DNA from: Bradyrhizobium tropiciagri
GTDB lineage: Bacteria > Pseudomonadota > Alphaproteobacteria > Rhizobiales > Xanthobacteraceae
Direction of reading: 5' to 3'
Assembly (NCBI RefSeq): GCF_001189845.1
Contig: NZ_LFLZ01000066.1
Coordinates: forward strand, 1-50,114
DNA: 50,114 nucleotides
The notes under the pieces were generated by a model that saw only the letters and a program-made list of their open reading frames with translations, was not told the DNA's origin and ran no database searches. Made by a program: the position numbers and the translations under genes. This document shows positions 1 through 7,699 of the stretch, piece by piece. Numbering within the stretch: position 1 is the first letter of the stretch; each line of letters starts with the position of its first letter.

Positions 1-1237
1 AACTCTCCCGCACCGCAAATCCCGCTGCGTTGAGCGCGGCCAGCACGTCTTCCAGATGGGCGCGGTCGCGGGTTTCGATCACGAGTTCGAGCAGCGTCGC
101 CTTCGCCGGCAGGTCGGAGAAGGTGCGCTGGTGCGAGACCTCGATGATGTTGGCGCCGGCATCGGCCAGCAGGATCGACACCGCCGCGAGCTGTCCGGGC
201 CGATCGACGATGTCGAGCGCCAGCTGCGTCAGCCGCCCTTCGCGCGCGAGCTCACGGGTCAGGACCGAGGCGATCAGCCTGGTGTCGATGTTACCGCCGG
301 TCAGCACCAGGCCGACGTTGCGGCCGGCAAAGCGCTCCGGTGCCGCGAGCACCGCCGCGAGGCCGGCGGCGCCGGCGCCCTCGACCACCGTCTTCTCGAT
401 CGAGATCAGCGTCGCCACCGCGCGCTCGATCTGGTCCTCGCTGACCAGCACGATGTCGTCGACGAGGTCGCGGACGATCCTGGTGGTGATCTGCCCGGGC
501 GCCTTGACCGCGATGCCCTCGGCGAGCGTGTCGCCGCGCATCGGCAGCTGCTCGCCTTTGACGGCATTGTACATCGATGGATAGAGCTGGGCCTGCACCC
601 CAATGATCTGCACCGACGGCTTGATCGCCTTGGCGGCCGTTGCGATGCCCGAGATCAGCCCGCCGCCGCCGATCGACACCACCAGGATATCGAGTTCCGG
701 CACCGCCTCGAGCATTTCGAGTCCGATCGTGCCCTGCCCGGCGATGATCAGCGGATCGTCATAGGGGTGGATCAGGATCAGGCCGCGCTCTGCGGCATGC
801 GTGCCGACGAAGGCGAAGCATTCTTCCAGCGTCTGCCCGGTGATGATGACCTCGGCGCCATGCCGCCTGGTGTTCTCGATCTTCACCATCGGGGTGCCGA
901 TTGGCATCACGATAGTGGCGGGGATGCCGAGCCGTTTCGCGTGATAGGCCACGCCCTGGGCATGATTGCCGGCCGACATCGCGATCACCCCGCGCTTGCG
1001 CTCTTCGGCCGACAGCGCCCGCAGCCTGTTCAGCGCGCCGCGCTCCTTGAAGGTCGAGGTGAATTGCAGGTTCTCGAATTTGAGGAACAGGCGGCAGCCG
1101 CAGATCTCGCCGAGCGTACGGCTCTCGTTGCACGCCGTGACCATGACCGAGTCCCTGATGGTTTCGGCGGCACGGCGCACGTCGGCAAGCGTCACGTCAG
1201 CGGGCGTTGCGGCGGTGGTATCGGAAGGATGCGGCAT
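1..1237 (-). CDS. ilvA: Threonine ammonia-lyase (threonine dehydratase) with ACT domain, 3' end cut by window edge
   Basis: PLP-dependent deamination of threonine to 2-oxobutanoate, feeding isoleucine synthesis or threonine catabolism. From the ATG at 1237 (MPHPSDTTAA) the frame is open for 412 codons to the left edge. The PLP lysine is Lys64 in TSTFKERGA, and the glycine-rich cofactor loop SIGGGGLISG lies near residues 188-197. The last ~80 residues (LALDIVDRPGQLAAVS onwards) look like a single ACT domain, as in the short catabolic or TdcB-like class of about 400-415 residues. The stop must therefore lie just outside the window. A dispersed palindrome sits directly upstream. Serine dehydratase activity is a possible alternative; the fold is certain. 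Confidence 0.9.
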   Translation of the reverse strand, partial: MPHPSDTTAATPADVTLADVRRAAETIRDSVMVTACNESRTLGEICGCRLFLKFENLQFTSTFKERGALNRLRALSAEERKRGVIAMSAGNHAQGVAYHAKRLGIPATIVMPIGTPMVKIENTRRHGAEVIITGQTLEECFAFVGTHAAERGLILIHPYDDPLIIAGQGTIGLEMLEAVPELDILVVSIGGGGLISGIATAAKAIKPSVQIIGVQAQLYPSMYNAVKGEQLPMRGDTLAEGIAVKAPGQITTRIVRDLVDDIVLVSEDQIERAVATLISIEKTVVEGAGAAGLAAVLAAPERFAGRNVGLVLTGGNIDTRLIASVLTRELAREGRLTQLALDIVDRPGQLAAVSILLADAGANIIEVSHQRTFSDLPAKATLLELVIETRDRAHLEDVLAALNAAGFAVRES

Positions 1238-1274
1238 CGGGTTTCGCGTTGGACCGTTTCATCAGACGGAACCT

Positions 1275-1328
1275 AAAGCATGATCCGGAAAAGTGCGAAG
1301 CGGTTTTCCGAAAAGATCATGCTCAAAC
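1275..1328. repeat. Dispersed palindrome family A, copy 1
   Basis: Imperfect nested inverted repeat. The outer arms are GCATGATC and GATCATGC; the inner arms are CGGAAAA and TTTTCCG around gtgcgaagc. The same unit recurs at about 4012, 19127, 32335 and 45627. It is REP-like in size (about 54 bp) and lies between the threonine ammonia-lyase start and the next gene. Confidence 0.85.
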
Positions 1329-1401
1329 ACGACCCAAAGCGCCATCACGGTTCAAGTCAATCCCATCGCGCTGGCCAGTTTCGGCGCCGAAGACGACCGC
1401 G

Positions 1402-1551
1402 CTATCGCGCGGTCAGCACCCGTTGCTCCGGCCTGGCCGGCGCGGCCAGCTGGGCCTCATCGCATTTGGGGCATAGCAGCGCGGTCCGGAAGTGCTTGTC
1501 GAGCACAATGGTTCGCGTCCTGCCGCACTGGCAGCGCATCGGCTTATCCAT
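1402..1551 (-). CDS. Putative 49-residue zinc-ribbon protein
   Basis: Small open frame beginning MDKPMRCQCGRTR and ending VLTAR. It has four cysteines in a CxC...CxxC arrangement (Cys7, Cys9, Cys27, Cys30), as expected for a small zinc ribbon. I do not recognise a named family. No strong Shine-Dalgarno is visible before the ATG at 1551; an internal ATG four codons on is an alternative start. The regular cysteine spacing and sensible amino-acid composition favour a real gene, but with this length the call is tentative. Confidence 0.45.
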   Translation of the reverse strand: MDKPMRCQCGRTRTIVLDKHFRTALLCPKCDEAQLAAPARPEQRVLTAR

Positions 1552-1640
1552 GGAAGATCGGCCCGGGTTCAAGGTGCAAGGATAGCGTGCGCTTAGCTAT
1601 CCCGGTCCGGTTAACCCCGTATGACTTGCAGCCGGAAAAA

Positions 1641-1796
1641 TCAGAAGAAGCCCGCACTCAGATCGAGGCCATAGCTTGCCCTGAGCACTGCGACGAACAA
1701 GACGGCAAAGCCGAACAGCAGGACATGCCGGGCGATGCTGCTCCGAATCGAATTGGCCGGAAATACCCGAGCGATCGATTGAGCCAATGCAGTCAT
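1641..1796 (-). CDS. Small single-span membrane protein (51 aa)
   Basis: The protein starts MTALAQSIARVF, has one hydrophobic stretch (about residues 24-38, HVLLFGFAVLFVAVL), and ends GLDLSAGFF. A strong Shine-Dalgarno, GGAGGT, lies 5-6 bases before the ATG at 1796. The ATG overlaps the stop of the preceding frameshifted gene (ATGA), so the two are probably translationally coupled. Function unknown; the size and single span fit a small inner-membrane protein. Confidence 0.7.
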   Translation of the reverse strand: MTALAQSIARVFPANSIRSSIARHVLLFGFAVLFVAVLRASYGLDLSAGFF

Positions 1797-2223
1797 TTGC
1801 GACCTCCAGAACCACGTCCCGAAGGTAGGTCGCCGACGGCGCTGCGAGGTTCAACGCGGCTCGCGGGACGGCCGGCGGCGCACTGACGCGCTCGGCCGCG
1901 CTGCGGCCGCGCCCTGTTCCTGAAGCGGTGACCGACCACGATCAACCTGCCCTCGGCGCGGACCACGGCCTCGGCCACTGGCGCAGCCCGCAGATTATCT
2001 TGCGTGACCGCCTCCAGCGCGCGCAGGAACTCACGTCCGGCGGGTTGATCTCCCAGCCTTCGACGTCACGCAGCACATAGCCATTGCTAAAGATGTCCAG
2101 TTCGGGAACCCGCGACGCCAGGCGTTTGATCCGCGCATGCCAATCGTCGCCGCTCGACGAGAGAATAGCGAGATCGTGCTTGAGTGAATCGAGTGTGGCT
2201 CTGCCGCTGACGTGACTGGCCAA
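1793..2223 (-). pseudogene. Conserved hypothetical protein, frameshifted
   Basis: The first frame runs from about 2223 (SGRATLDSLKHDLAILS...) to GWEINPP near 2043. There the sensible sequence jumps to another frame (GREFLRALEAVTQ...), which continues to a TGA at 1793. Restoring one base in the run read as ccggcggg on the plus strand (2037-2044) gives a continuous frame of 144 codons. No ATG is present: the only start seen is TTG at 2223, with no clear Shine-Dalgarno. The N-terminal part resembles a small winged-helix-like unit, but I cannot name a family. It ends in an ATGA overlap with the 51-residue membrane protein. It is either a pseudogene or a sequencing indel. Confidence 0.55.
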
Positions 2224-2377
2224 TATTTTTAGAATCGCAACCTGTATGCTCTACTCGCCGCCTCGACCGCCACGGTTCTTTTTGTTCTGCGCGGTCGATC
2301 TGGAAATTATCGCGCTGATGACTCAGACGTCCAGTCATCAGCGCCAGTTATCCAGAACCCGGCATGACGGTATCGAA

Positions 2378-3904
2378 TTACGCTGCGCGCGATGTGCCGA
2401 CGCTGCGCTCGGGCCGCTGCGATGACATTGCTTCTTCCTCACTATCCTGCGGCTCGCCCCAAAATTCCCGCACCGTCGGCCCGTTTGTCAGCCTGGTGTC
2501 GCGCAGGAAGCCGAGAATTTCGTGCGGCCAGACCCGGCGTCCCATCTGCGTGTACCAGCGCATCGCATGACGAAGTCCGGCGTCGCGATGAAACAGCACG
2601 CGCAGCAAGGCCTTCGGGCGGCATTGCAGCACCATCTCGGTGAACTTGAACCAGAGCAGCACCCGCCATGGCGGCATGTGCCGCGTCGCGAGCACCTGAT
2701 GCTTGTAATCCCAGAGCCGGCGATCGGCCTGGATGACGCGCCGCTCTGCCGCGAGACGGAAATACGGCGTCCAGCGATGCGGCGTGACGTAGAGCATCTG
2801 GATCTGATCCGGATCGTAGGACAACAACTGCCGCAGGCCGCGCCAATGATCGCGATCGGTCTCCTCCTCGAAGCCGACCACCCAGGTCGCCATCGACAGG
2901 ATGCCGTGCCGGCGCATCAAACGGATGGCCTCGCGATCGATCGTGGTGGTCGCGCCCTTGCGGATCAGCTCCAGCGTCTTCTCGTCGGTGTTCTCCATGC
3001 CGAGCAGGAAGCGCTGCCAGCCCGCCTTCTTGTAGAGATGCAGGATGTCGGCATCGCGGACGATATCGTCGGCGCGGGTCGAGCCGACCAGGATCAGATC
3101 GACATCCTCCGCGATCAGGGCCTCGAGGAAAGTGCGCCAGGCCTTCTTCGAGACGGTCGGATTCTCGTCGGCGAAATTGATCACCTTGACGCCGTGCTCG
3201 CGATGCAGCCGCGCCAATTCCCTGGCGAAGCGCACGGGATCGCGGTGCCGCCATCGCGTCCAGAAGCCGCGCTGACCGCAATAATTGCACAGATGCGGGC
3301 AGCCGCGCGAGAACTGCACGACGACGGCGCGCAGCCCTCCCCAATAGCTGTAGCGTGTGTGATCGATCAGCTCCCAGCCGACGCGATAGGCATCGAGGTC
3401 ACGGATAACAGGCGCGGGCGGCGTGACGCGCGGCCCGTAATCATCGCGGAAGGCGATGCCGTTGATGATGCGAAGATCGTCGCCGGTCTCCAGCGCCCGC
3501 ATCAGGCGCCGCGCCGTCTCTTCGCCCTCACCGCGCACGATCGCGGTGACGTAGCGTTCCTCGCGCAGGATCTCGCGCCAATGATAGGTCGGAAACACCC
3601 CGCCATAGACGATCCGCACCTTGGGCACGGCGTTGACAATGGCTTGCGCCACCTCCGCGATCACCGGATGGCCCGAGGTCGAGCCGGAATGGCCGAACAA
3701 GACGGCATCCGGCGAAAACCGCGATGCCTCCGCCACGATAGCTTCGAGCGGCATCGGCCCGAACTCGGCATCGAGCAGCCGAACGTGGTGTCCGTCGTCG
3801 ATCAGCGGACCGCCGATCGACAGCAGGCCGAGCGGCGGCAGATGGTCGTCGGGGATCCGGCTGCCGATCGCCGGGTGCGGCACGTTGATGAGAAGAATGC
3901 GCAT
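2378..3904 (-). CDS. bchE: BchE-type cobalamin-binding radical SAM protein (anaerobic Mg-protoporphyrin IX monomethyl ester cyclase family)
   Basis: 508 residues. The N-terminal half is a B12-binding domain (LLGHSGSTS-like segment at about 70-78). The radical SAM core carries the [4Fe-4S] motif CPHLCNYC (Cys202, Cys206, Cys209). The C-terminal segments WVVGFEEETDRDHW and YVTPHRWTP are, from my memory of the family, typical of BchE, which forms the isocyclic ring of bacteriochlorophyll without oxygen. The start at 3904 (MRILLINVPHP) is preceded by GGGAG; a longer upstream frame runs only through a dispersed repeat and is rejected. No other bch, puf or crt genes are visible here. Membership of the B12/radical SAM class is certain. 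That it acts on Mg-protoporphyrin is inferred from similarity only. Confidence 0.82.
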   Translation of the reverse strand: MRILLINVPHPAIGSRIPDDHLPPLGLLSIGGPLIDDGHHVRLLDAEFGPMPLEAIVAEASRFSPDAVLFGHSGSTSGHPVIAEVAQAIVNAVPKVRIVYGGVFPTYHWREILREERYVTAIVRGEGEETARRLMRALETGDDLRIINGIAFRDDYGPRVTPPAPVIRDLDAYRVGWELIDHTRYSYWGGLRAVVVQFSRGCPHLCNYCGQRGFWTRWRHRDPVRFARELARLHREHGVKVINFADENPTVSKKAWRTFLEALIAEDVDLILVGSTRADDIVRDADILHLYKKAGWQRFLLGMENTDEKTLELIRKGATTTIDREAIRLMRRHGILSMATWVVGFEEETDRDHWRGLRQLLSYDPDQIQMLYVTPHRWTPYFRLAAERRVIQADRRLWDYKHQVLATRHMPPWRVLLWFKFTEMVLQCRPKALLRVLFHRDAGLRHAMRWYTQMGRRVWPHEILGFLRDTRLTNGPTVREFWGEPQDSEEEAMSSQRPERSVGTSRAA

Positions 3905-4011
3905 GGATGATCGCTCCCGCTTTGGTTGGCGTGATCGTGCGTCCCCGCATTTTGTGAGAGAGAGCCCAACCCCCCGGCCGGGCTTTTGGCGCAATTCGCG
4001 CGAGCTCTTTA

Positions 4012-4066
4012 TTTGAGCATGATCCTTTCGGAAAACCGCTTCACACTTTTCCGGATCATGCTCTAG
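4012..4066. repeat. Dispersed palindrome family A, copy 2
   Basis: Inverted orientation of the copy at 1275, with arms GAGCATGATC and GATCATGCTC. It lies between bchE and the cis-prenyltransferase gene. Its edge CTAG supplies the TAG stop codon of the prenyltransferase. Confidence 0.85.
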
Positions 4067-4803
4067 AGGTTCGCGACCTCCGCCGGCGCGATCGCGGTCA
4101 GCCCGCCGAAGCGGCGCTCGCGGCGATGGAACGAGGCGAGCGCGTCGGCGAGATCGTCGGCATCGAATTCGGGCCACATCCGCTCGGTGAAGTGCAACTC
4201 GGCATAGGCGCCCTCCCAGAGCAGGAAATCCGACAGCCGCTTCTCGCCCGAGGTGCGGATGATCAGATCGACGTCACGCAAGCCGGTTTCGCCGGTGATG
4301 AGATCGGCGAAGCTCTCGCGGCTCAGCTGGCCTGTACCGGCGGCGCGCGCCGCGGCGTTCAGGATCGCGTCGCGTGCCGAATAGTCGATCGCGATGCGCA
4401 GATGCAGCGTGGTGCCGTCGCAGGTCTCGGCCTCGGCGCGGGTGATCGCGGCTGCGATACCGTCGGGCAACCGGTCGCGGCGGCCGATCACGGTGAGGCG
4501 GACGCCATTGCGCATCAGGGCTGCGATCTCGTTGGCGAGATAGAACCGGAGTAGCGCCATCAGCGCCGTGACTTCGGCTTTCGGCCGGCGCCAATTGTCG
4601 CTCGAGAATGCGTAGAGCGTCAGCGTACCGACGCCCTGGTCCGGCGCGGCCTCGACGATGCGGCGGATCGCCTCGACGCCTGCCTCATGTCCGCGCAGCC
4701 GCGACAGACCGCGCCGCGTCGCCCAGCGGCCGTTGCCGTCCATGATGATGCCGACATGCAGCCGGGCGACGGCTTCCGGCTTGAGCGCAACGTTGCTTTG
4801 CAT
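4063..4803 (-). CDS. uppS: Isoprenyl transferase (UppS-like cis-prenyltransferase)
   Basis: 246 residues. It makes poly-cis prenyl diphosphate by adding isopentenyl units. Family hallmarks are visible in order: MDGNGRWA at 21-28 (catalytic Asp22), FSSDNW at 66-71, and RTSGEKRLSDFLLW at 183-196. The start MQSNVALKPE at 4803 has GGAG 8-9 bases upstream; a longer frame beginning at 4854 lacks support. The essential undecaprenyl pyrophosphate synthase usually sits beside cdsA and dxr, so this isolated gene beside bchE may be a second copy with a specialised chain length. That is inference. The stop codon lies inside a dispersed repeat. Confidence 0.88.
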   Translation of the reverse strand: MQSNVALKPEAVARLHVGIIMDGNGRWATRRGLSRLRGHEAGVEAIRRIVEAAPDQGVGTLTLYAFSSDNWRRPKAEVTALMALLRFYLANEIAALMRNGVRLTVIGRRDRLPDGIAAAITRAEAETCDGTTLHLRIAIDYSARDAILNAAARAAGTGQLSRESFADLITGETGLRDVDLIIRTSGEKRLSDFLLWEGAYAELHFTERMWPEFDADDLADALASFHRRERRFGGLTAIAPAEVANL

Positions 4804-4834
4804 CACAAAGTCTCCGGGCAAAAAAAGGGGATGA

Positions 4835-5245
4835 TCAAACCGGCTGGATACCAAGGCGGCCAGATGCGCCTTCGTCCTTGCCGGCGGTCTTTTCAGTCTT
4901 GTCGGACGTGCCGGCAGCCTTGGCCGCGTCGCGCACCAGCTGCTCGAGCACGGCGAGATAGTCGAGGAAACGGCGGCGGCCGCTCTTGGTCAGGCGGCAC
5001 GTGGTGTGCGGACGATTGCCTTCATAACCCTTGATGACATCGACGAGGCCGGCCTCCTGCAACACCTGCAGATGCCGGCTGAGATTGCCGTCGGTCAGGC
5101 CGCAGAGCTGCTTGAGATCGGCGAAGGCGAGCCCCTTCGGATGCGCCATCAGCGAGGTGAGCAGACCGAGCCGCGCCTTCTCGTGGATGACGCGGTCGAG
5201 GCCATCATAGGCGAATGGCGCGGTGGTCAAGTCAGTCTTCGGCAT
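4835..5245 (-). CDS. Winged-helix transcriptional regulator
   Basis: 136 residues. The N-terminal two thirds form a winged helix-turn-helix, with GLAFADLKQLCGLTDG then NLSRHLQVLQEAGLV as recognition helix, and KGYEGNRPHTTCRLT as the wing. The C-terminal tail is Lys/Glu/Gly rich and probably disordered. Two ATGs occur in tandem (5248 and 5245); the Shine-Dalgarno GGAGG is better spaced for the second. The gene overlaps the end of the membrane protein gene upstream by about 14 bases, so the two are translationally coupled. Related regulators are often paired with a small membrane protein and may sense through it. Confidence 0.8.
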   Translation of the reverse strand: MPKTDLTTAPFAYDGLDRVIHEKARLGLLTSLMAHPKGLAFADLKQLCGLTDGNLSRHLQVLQEAGLVDVIKGYEGNRPHTTCRLTKSGRRRFLDYLAVLEQLVRDAAKAAGTSDKTEKTAGKDEGASGRLGIQPV

Positions 5246-5849
5246 CATGGCCTCCGGAAGCGAAATACAACAGCGCTGCGAGCAGCAACTGGCCGATCGC
5301 GAATGGCAGTCCCATGGTCCAGGGCGACAGCGCGTGGCTTTGGCTTGCGATCAAGAGCACCGTGAAGCCCGACAGGAAGTACCAGGCGCCGCCGAGCGCG
5401 ATCGTGCGCGGCAGCAGGCGGACCGAGGCGAACACGGCGAGGCTCACCAGCACCTGCCACAGGCCGGGCAGCATCCACAGTGTCTCGGGCGCGAATTTCC
5501 ATTGCAGGACCGCGAGCAACACGCCGGCGATAACAGCGGGAACGAACTGCTCGATCGCCTGCTGGACCATCGCGTCGGCAAGGCCCGAATGATGCCGCCG
5601 CGAGCGCGCCTGCATCTCGATCCAGATCAGCACCGCGGACAGCAATGCGGCGGCGGCCCAGCCCGCGAGGAAGGCGATCGGATGACCGGTGGGATCGTCG
5701 AGCCAGAAATATTGGGCAAGCGCGGTGACGAGCGCGATGCCGCTGGTGGCGGCGACGGTCGCCGGGCCGTAGCCGCGGAATGCGGTCCCCGCCGCAATCT
5801 GGCTGCGGATCGCGAGAATATCGGCCAAGGCCTTGTCGAGGTCGCGCAT
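5232..5849 (-). CDS. Multispan membrane protein coupled to regulator
   Basis: 205 residues with about five or six hydrophobic segments (around residues 30-48, 57-77, 100-118, 125-146, 150-170 and 178-198), and no recognisable enzymatic motif. It starts MRDLDKALADILAI and ends GGHDAED. The regulator gene begins inside its last codons, so it is the first gene of a two-gene operon. A perfect palindrome lies 12-28 bases upstream of the start codon. Function unknown; the arrangement suggests a membrane partner or target of the regulator. Confidence 0.75.
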   Translation of the reverse strand: MRDLDKALADILAIRSQIAAGTAFRGYGPATVAATSGIALVTALAQYFWLDDPTGHPIAFLAGWAAAALLSAVLIWIEMQARSRRHHSGLADAMVQQAIEQFVPAVIAGVLLAVLQWKFAPETLWMLPGLWQVLVSLAVFASVRLLPRTIALGGAWYFLSGFTVLLIASQSHALSPWTMGLPFAIGQLLLAALLYFASGGHDAED

Positions 5850-5860
5850 GATTTGCCCGC

Positions 5861-5877
5861 ACTTTGTATTGCAAAGT
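5861..5877. promoter_or_regulatory. Palindromic operator candidate upstream of membrane protein/regulator operon
   Basis: Perfect inverted repeat with ACTTTG and CAAAGT arms around TATTG, just before the ATG at 5849. The position is suited to autorepression by the winged-helix protein encoded second in the operon. The palindrome is visible; the binding is inferred. Confidence 0.5.
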
Positions 5878-5978
5878 ATACGGGATCACCAAGTAAACGC
5901 AAGCGGCATCGCTCAGCCCGCCGAGCGTGATGTTTACCGGCCGGTTACGGCTGTGGATTGCGGCGAAACCGTGCCGCC

Positions 5979-6335
5979 TCAGACCTTCACCAGGCTTGTG
6001 AAGCCGCCATAGTTCATGCGCTTGAGATCAAACGGCGCGGTCTTCGGATCCATCGACGCGAAGCGCGGATCCGCCATCACCTTGGCGTTGATCCTGTCGC
6101 GCTGGGCGCGCGACTTGTAGGTGATCCAGGCGAACACGACGGTTTCGCCGGCCTTCAGCTTCACGCTCTGCGGAAACGACGTCAGCTTGCCCGGCTTGAC
6201 GTCGTCGGCAACCCACTCGCGATAATCCAGCGCGCCATGTTTGCGCCAGACCTTGCCGGCCATCTTCGAGAGCTTCGCATAGGCTTTGAGTTTCTTCTTC
6301 GGCACGGCGACGACGAAACCATCGACGTAAGGCAT
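5979..6335 (-). CDS. DUF1428 family protein
   Basis: 118 residues, starting MPYVDGFVVAVPKKKLKAY and ending GGFTSLVKV. The segment VVFAWITYKSRAQRDRIN is typical of DUF1428, a small dimeric alpha/beta-barrel family of unknown function. The start at 6335 gives the usual family N-terminus; upstream in-frame sequence is a dispersed repeat. It stands alone, with the repeat separating it from the DUF899 gene. Confidence 0.85.
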   Translation of the reverse strand: MPYVDGFVVAVPKKKLKAYAKLSKMAGKVWRKHGALDYREWVADDVKPGKLTSFPQSVKLKAGETVVFAWITYKSRAQRDRINAKVMADPRFASMDPKTAPFDLKRMNYGGFTSLVKV

Positions 6336-6362
6336 TGGAGGATTCCTGCTGTTTGGTTTCCT

Positions 6363-6448
6363 GTCATTGCGAGCGTCAGCGAAGCAATCCATCTTTCCAG
6401 ACGTTGAGAAGTGGATTGCTTCGTCGCTAACGCTGCTCGCAATGGCGA
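6363..6448. repeat. Dispersed inverted repeat family B, copy 1
   Basis: Arms GTCATTGCGAGCG...AGCAATCCAT and GGATTGCTTCG...CTCGCAATGGC enclose a short variable loop. The same element occurs at about 11996, 30700 and 44324, and a truncated copy lies at 13483. It falls between two genes on the same strand and may form a transcript hairpin. Confidence 0.85.
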
Positions 6449-6466
6449 CATGCGACGCGCTACGCG

Positions 6467-7204
6467 TCAGCTGTGGCAGCAGGATGCCTGAACCGGTGCC
6501 GGTTGGTATTGGTCACGTAGCCGCACCCAATCCATCGGATAGGGCAAGCCCTCCTCGTGGCGGCCGAGCGGCGTCAGGTCGAGGTAGTGATAGGCGGCAT
6601 TCATCATGTCGAGGCCGCGGGCGAATGTGGAATAGGTGTGGAACACGGCGCCGGCGTCATCGCGATAAAACACGCTGATCCCGGGCAGTTCGGGCCCGTA
6701 AAGCGGGGTCGTTCCATAATTGTATTGCGCGTTCCCGGCGTCGATCTGCTCGGGGGTGAACGAGACCGCATAGTCGTAGTTGAAGTCATTCTCTCCCGAC
6801 GAGACCCAATCGAAGCTCCAGCCCATTCGCTGCTTGAAGGCCTCGAGCTTGGCCAGCGGTGCGCGCGAGATCGCGGCCATCGTGGTGTCGCGCGCGGCCA
6901 GATGCGGAACCATGCGCTCGAAGCCATCGACCCAGAACGAGCAGCTCTTGCAGGCCGCGTCCCATTCCGGCGCGAACATCACGTGCTGCACCACGAGCTG
7001 CGGCCTGCCCTTGAAGAGATCGCCGAGCGTCACCTTGCCGCCGGGCCCGTCGAACACATAGTCCTTGTCGACCTTCACCCACGGCAATTCGCGGCGCTGC
7101 CGGCTCAGCGCTTCGCGGGCCTGGGTGAGCTGCTTCTCGCCGACCATCAACGCCTTGCGGGCCGCGGTCCATTCTTCGCGCGAAACGATCTTGTGCTGAG
7201 ACAT
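6467..7204 (-). CDS. DUF899 thioredoxin-like family protein
   Basis: 245 residues. Family segments seen include the N-terminal VSREEWTAARKALMVGEK, the block DYVFDGPGGKVTLGDLF, and the cysteine pair in AACKSCSFWVDGF. DUF899 proteins have a thioredoxin fold and are predicted redox proteins without a proven substrate. A Cys-Cys-His tail (ASCCHS) ends the protein. An 18-base gap separates it from the SRPBCC gene upstream, so it may be the third gene of an ArsR-SRPBCC-DUF899 operon. Confidence 0.88.
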   Translation of the reverse strand: MSQHKIVSREEWTAARKALMVGEKQLTQAREALSRQRRELPWVKVDKDYVFDGPGGKVTLGDLFKGRPQLVVQHVMFAPEWDAACKSCSFWVDGFERMVPHLAARDTTMAAISRAPLAKLEAFKQRMGWSFDWVSSGENDFNYDYAVSFTPEQIDAGNAQYNYGTTPLYGPELPGISVFYRDDAGAVFHTYSTFARGLDMMNAAYHYLDLTPLGRHEEGLPYPMDWVRLRDQYQPAPVQASCCHS

Positions 7205-7222
7205 GCGATGCTCCTTTGCGGT

Positions 7223-7699
7223 TCAGGCGTCGACATATTGTTGGAGATTGCCGAGGAATTCGGTCCAGCCGCGCTGGTGATTGTCGCGCGCGGTCTCATC
7301 GACGAACTGCGCGTGATAGAAGGTGAGCAACGTGCCGCCGCCGTCGGGCCTGATCGACACCGTCACCTCGGAGACGCGCTCCGGCGTCGAATGCCAGGCC
7401 CAGCTGAACACCAGCCTCTCGTTCGGCACCACCTCGCGATAGATGCCGCCGACCTCGTGATGCTCACCGTTGCTGCCGGTGAACTTGATCCGGTAGCGGC
7501 CGCCGACGCGAACATCGAGGTCGGCTTGCGTCGTGCCGGGCGTGACCTGCCCCGGACCGAACCACTGCACTAGGTTTTCCGGCTCGGTCCACGCGGCGTA
7601 GACTTTTTCCGGCCGGGCGCGGAGGCGCCGCGTGAGGGTGAGGCTTGGACGCGCGGCAAGGCCGGCGTCGGCTGCGACTGCGGATTTGTTGGCTGCCAT
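7223..7699 (-). CDS. SRPBCC (AHSA1-like) domain protein
   Basis: 158 residues. The AHSA1/START-like fold is recognised from LTRRLRARPEKVYAAWTEPE, LVQWFGPG, and the C-terminal GWTEFLGNLQQYVDA. Members bind hydrophobic ligands in a helix-grip cavity; the ligand is unknown. The start MAANKSAV at 7699 is the family-like choice. Its first 130 bases overlap the 3' part of the ArsR regulator gene in a different frame. ArsR-SRPBCC pairs are common; here the regulator probably controls this gene. Confidence 0.85.
   Translation of the reverse strand: MAANKSAVAADAGLAARPSLTLTRRLRARPEKVYAAWTEPENLVQWFGPGQVTPGTTQADLDVRVGGRYRIKFTGSNGEHHEVGGIYREVVPNERLVFSWAWHSTPERVSEVTVSIRPDGGGTLLTFYHAQFVDETARDNHQRGWTEFLGNLQQYVDA

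Noticed and set aside
56..1276. A 406-codon plus-strand open frame
   Set aside because: It is antisense to the clear threonine ammonia-lyase gene; its His/Asp/Arg-rich composition is the usual shadow seen in high-GC DNA.
3905..4177. N-terminal extension of the BchE-like protein
   Set aside because: The extra 91 codons run through a family A repeat; the internal ATG at 3904 has a good Shine-Dalgarno and family-like start.
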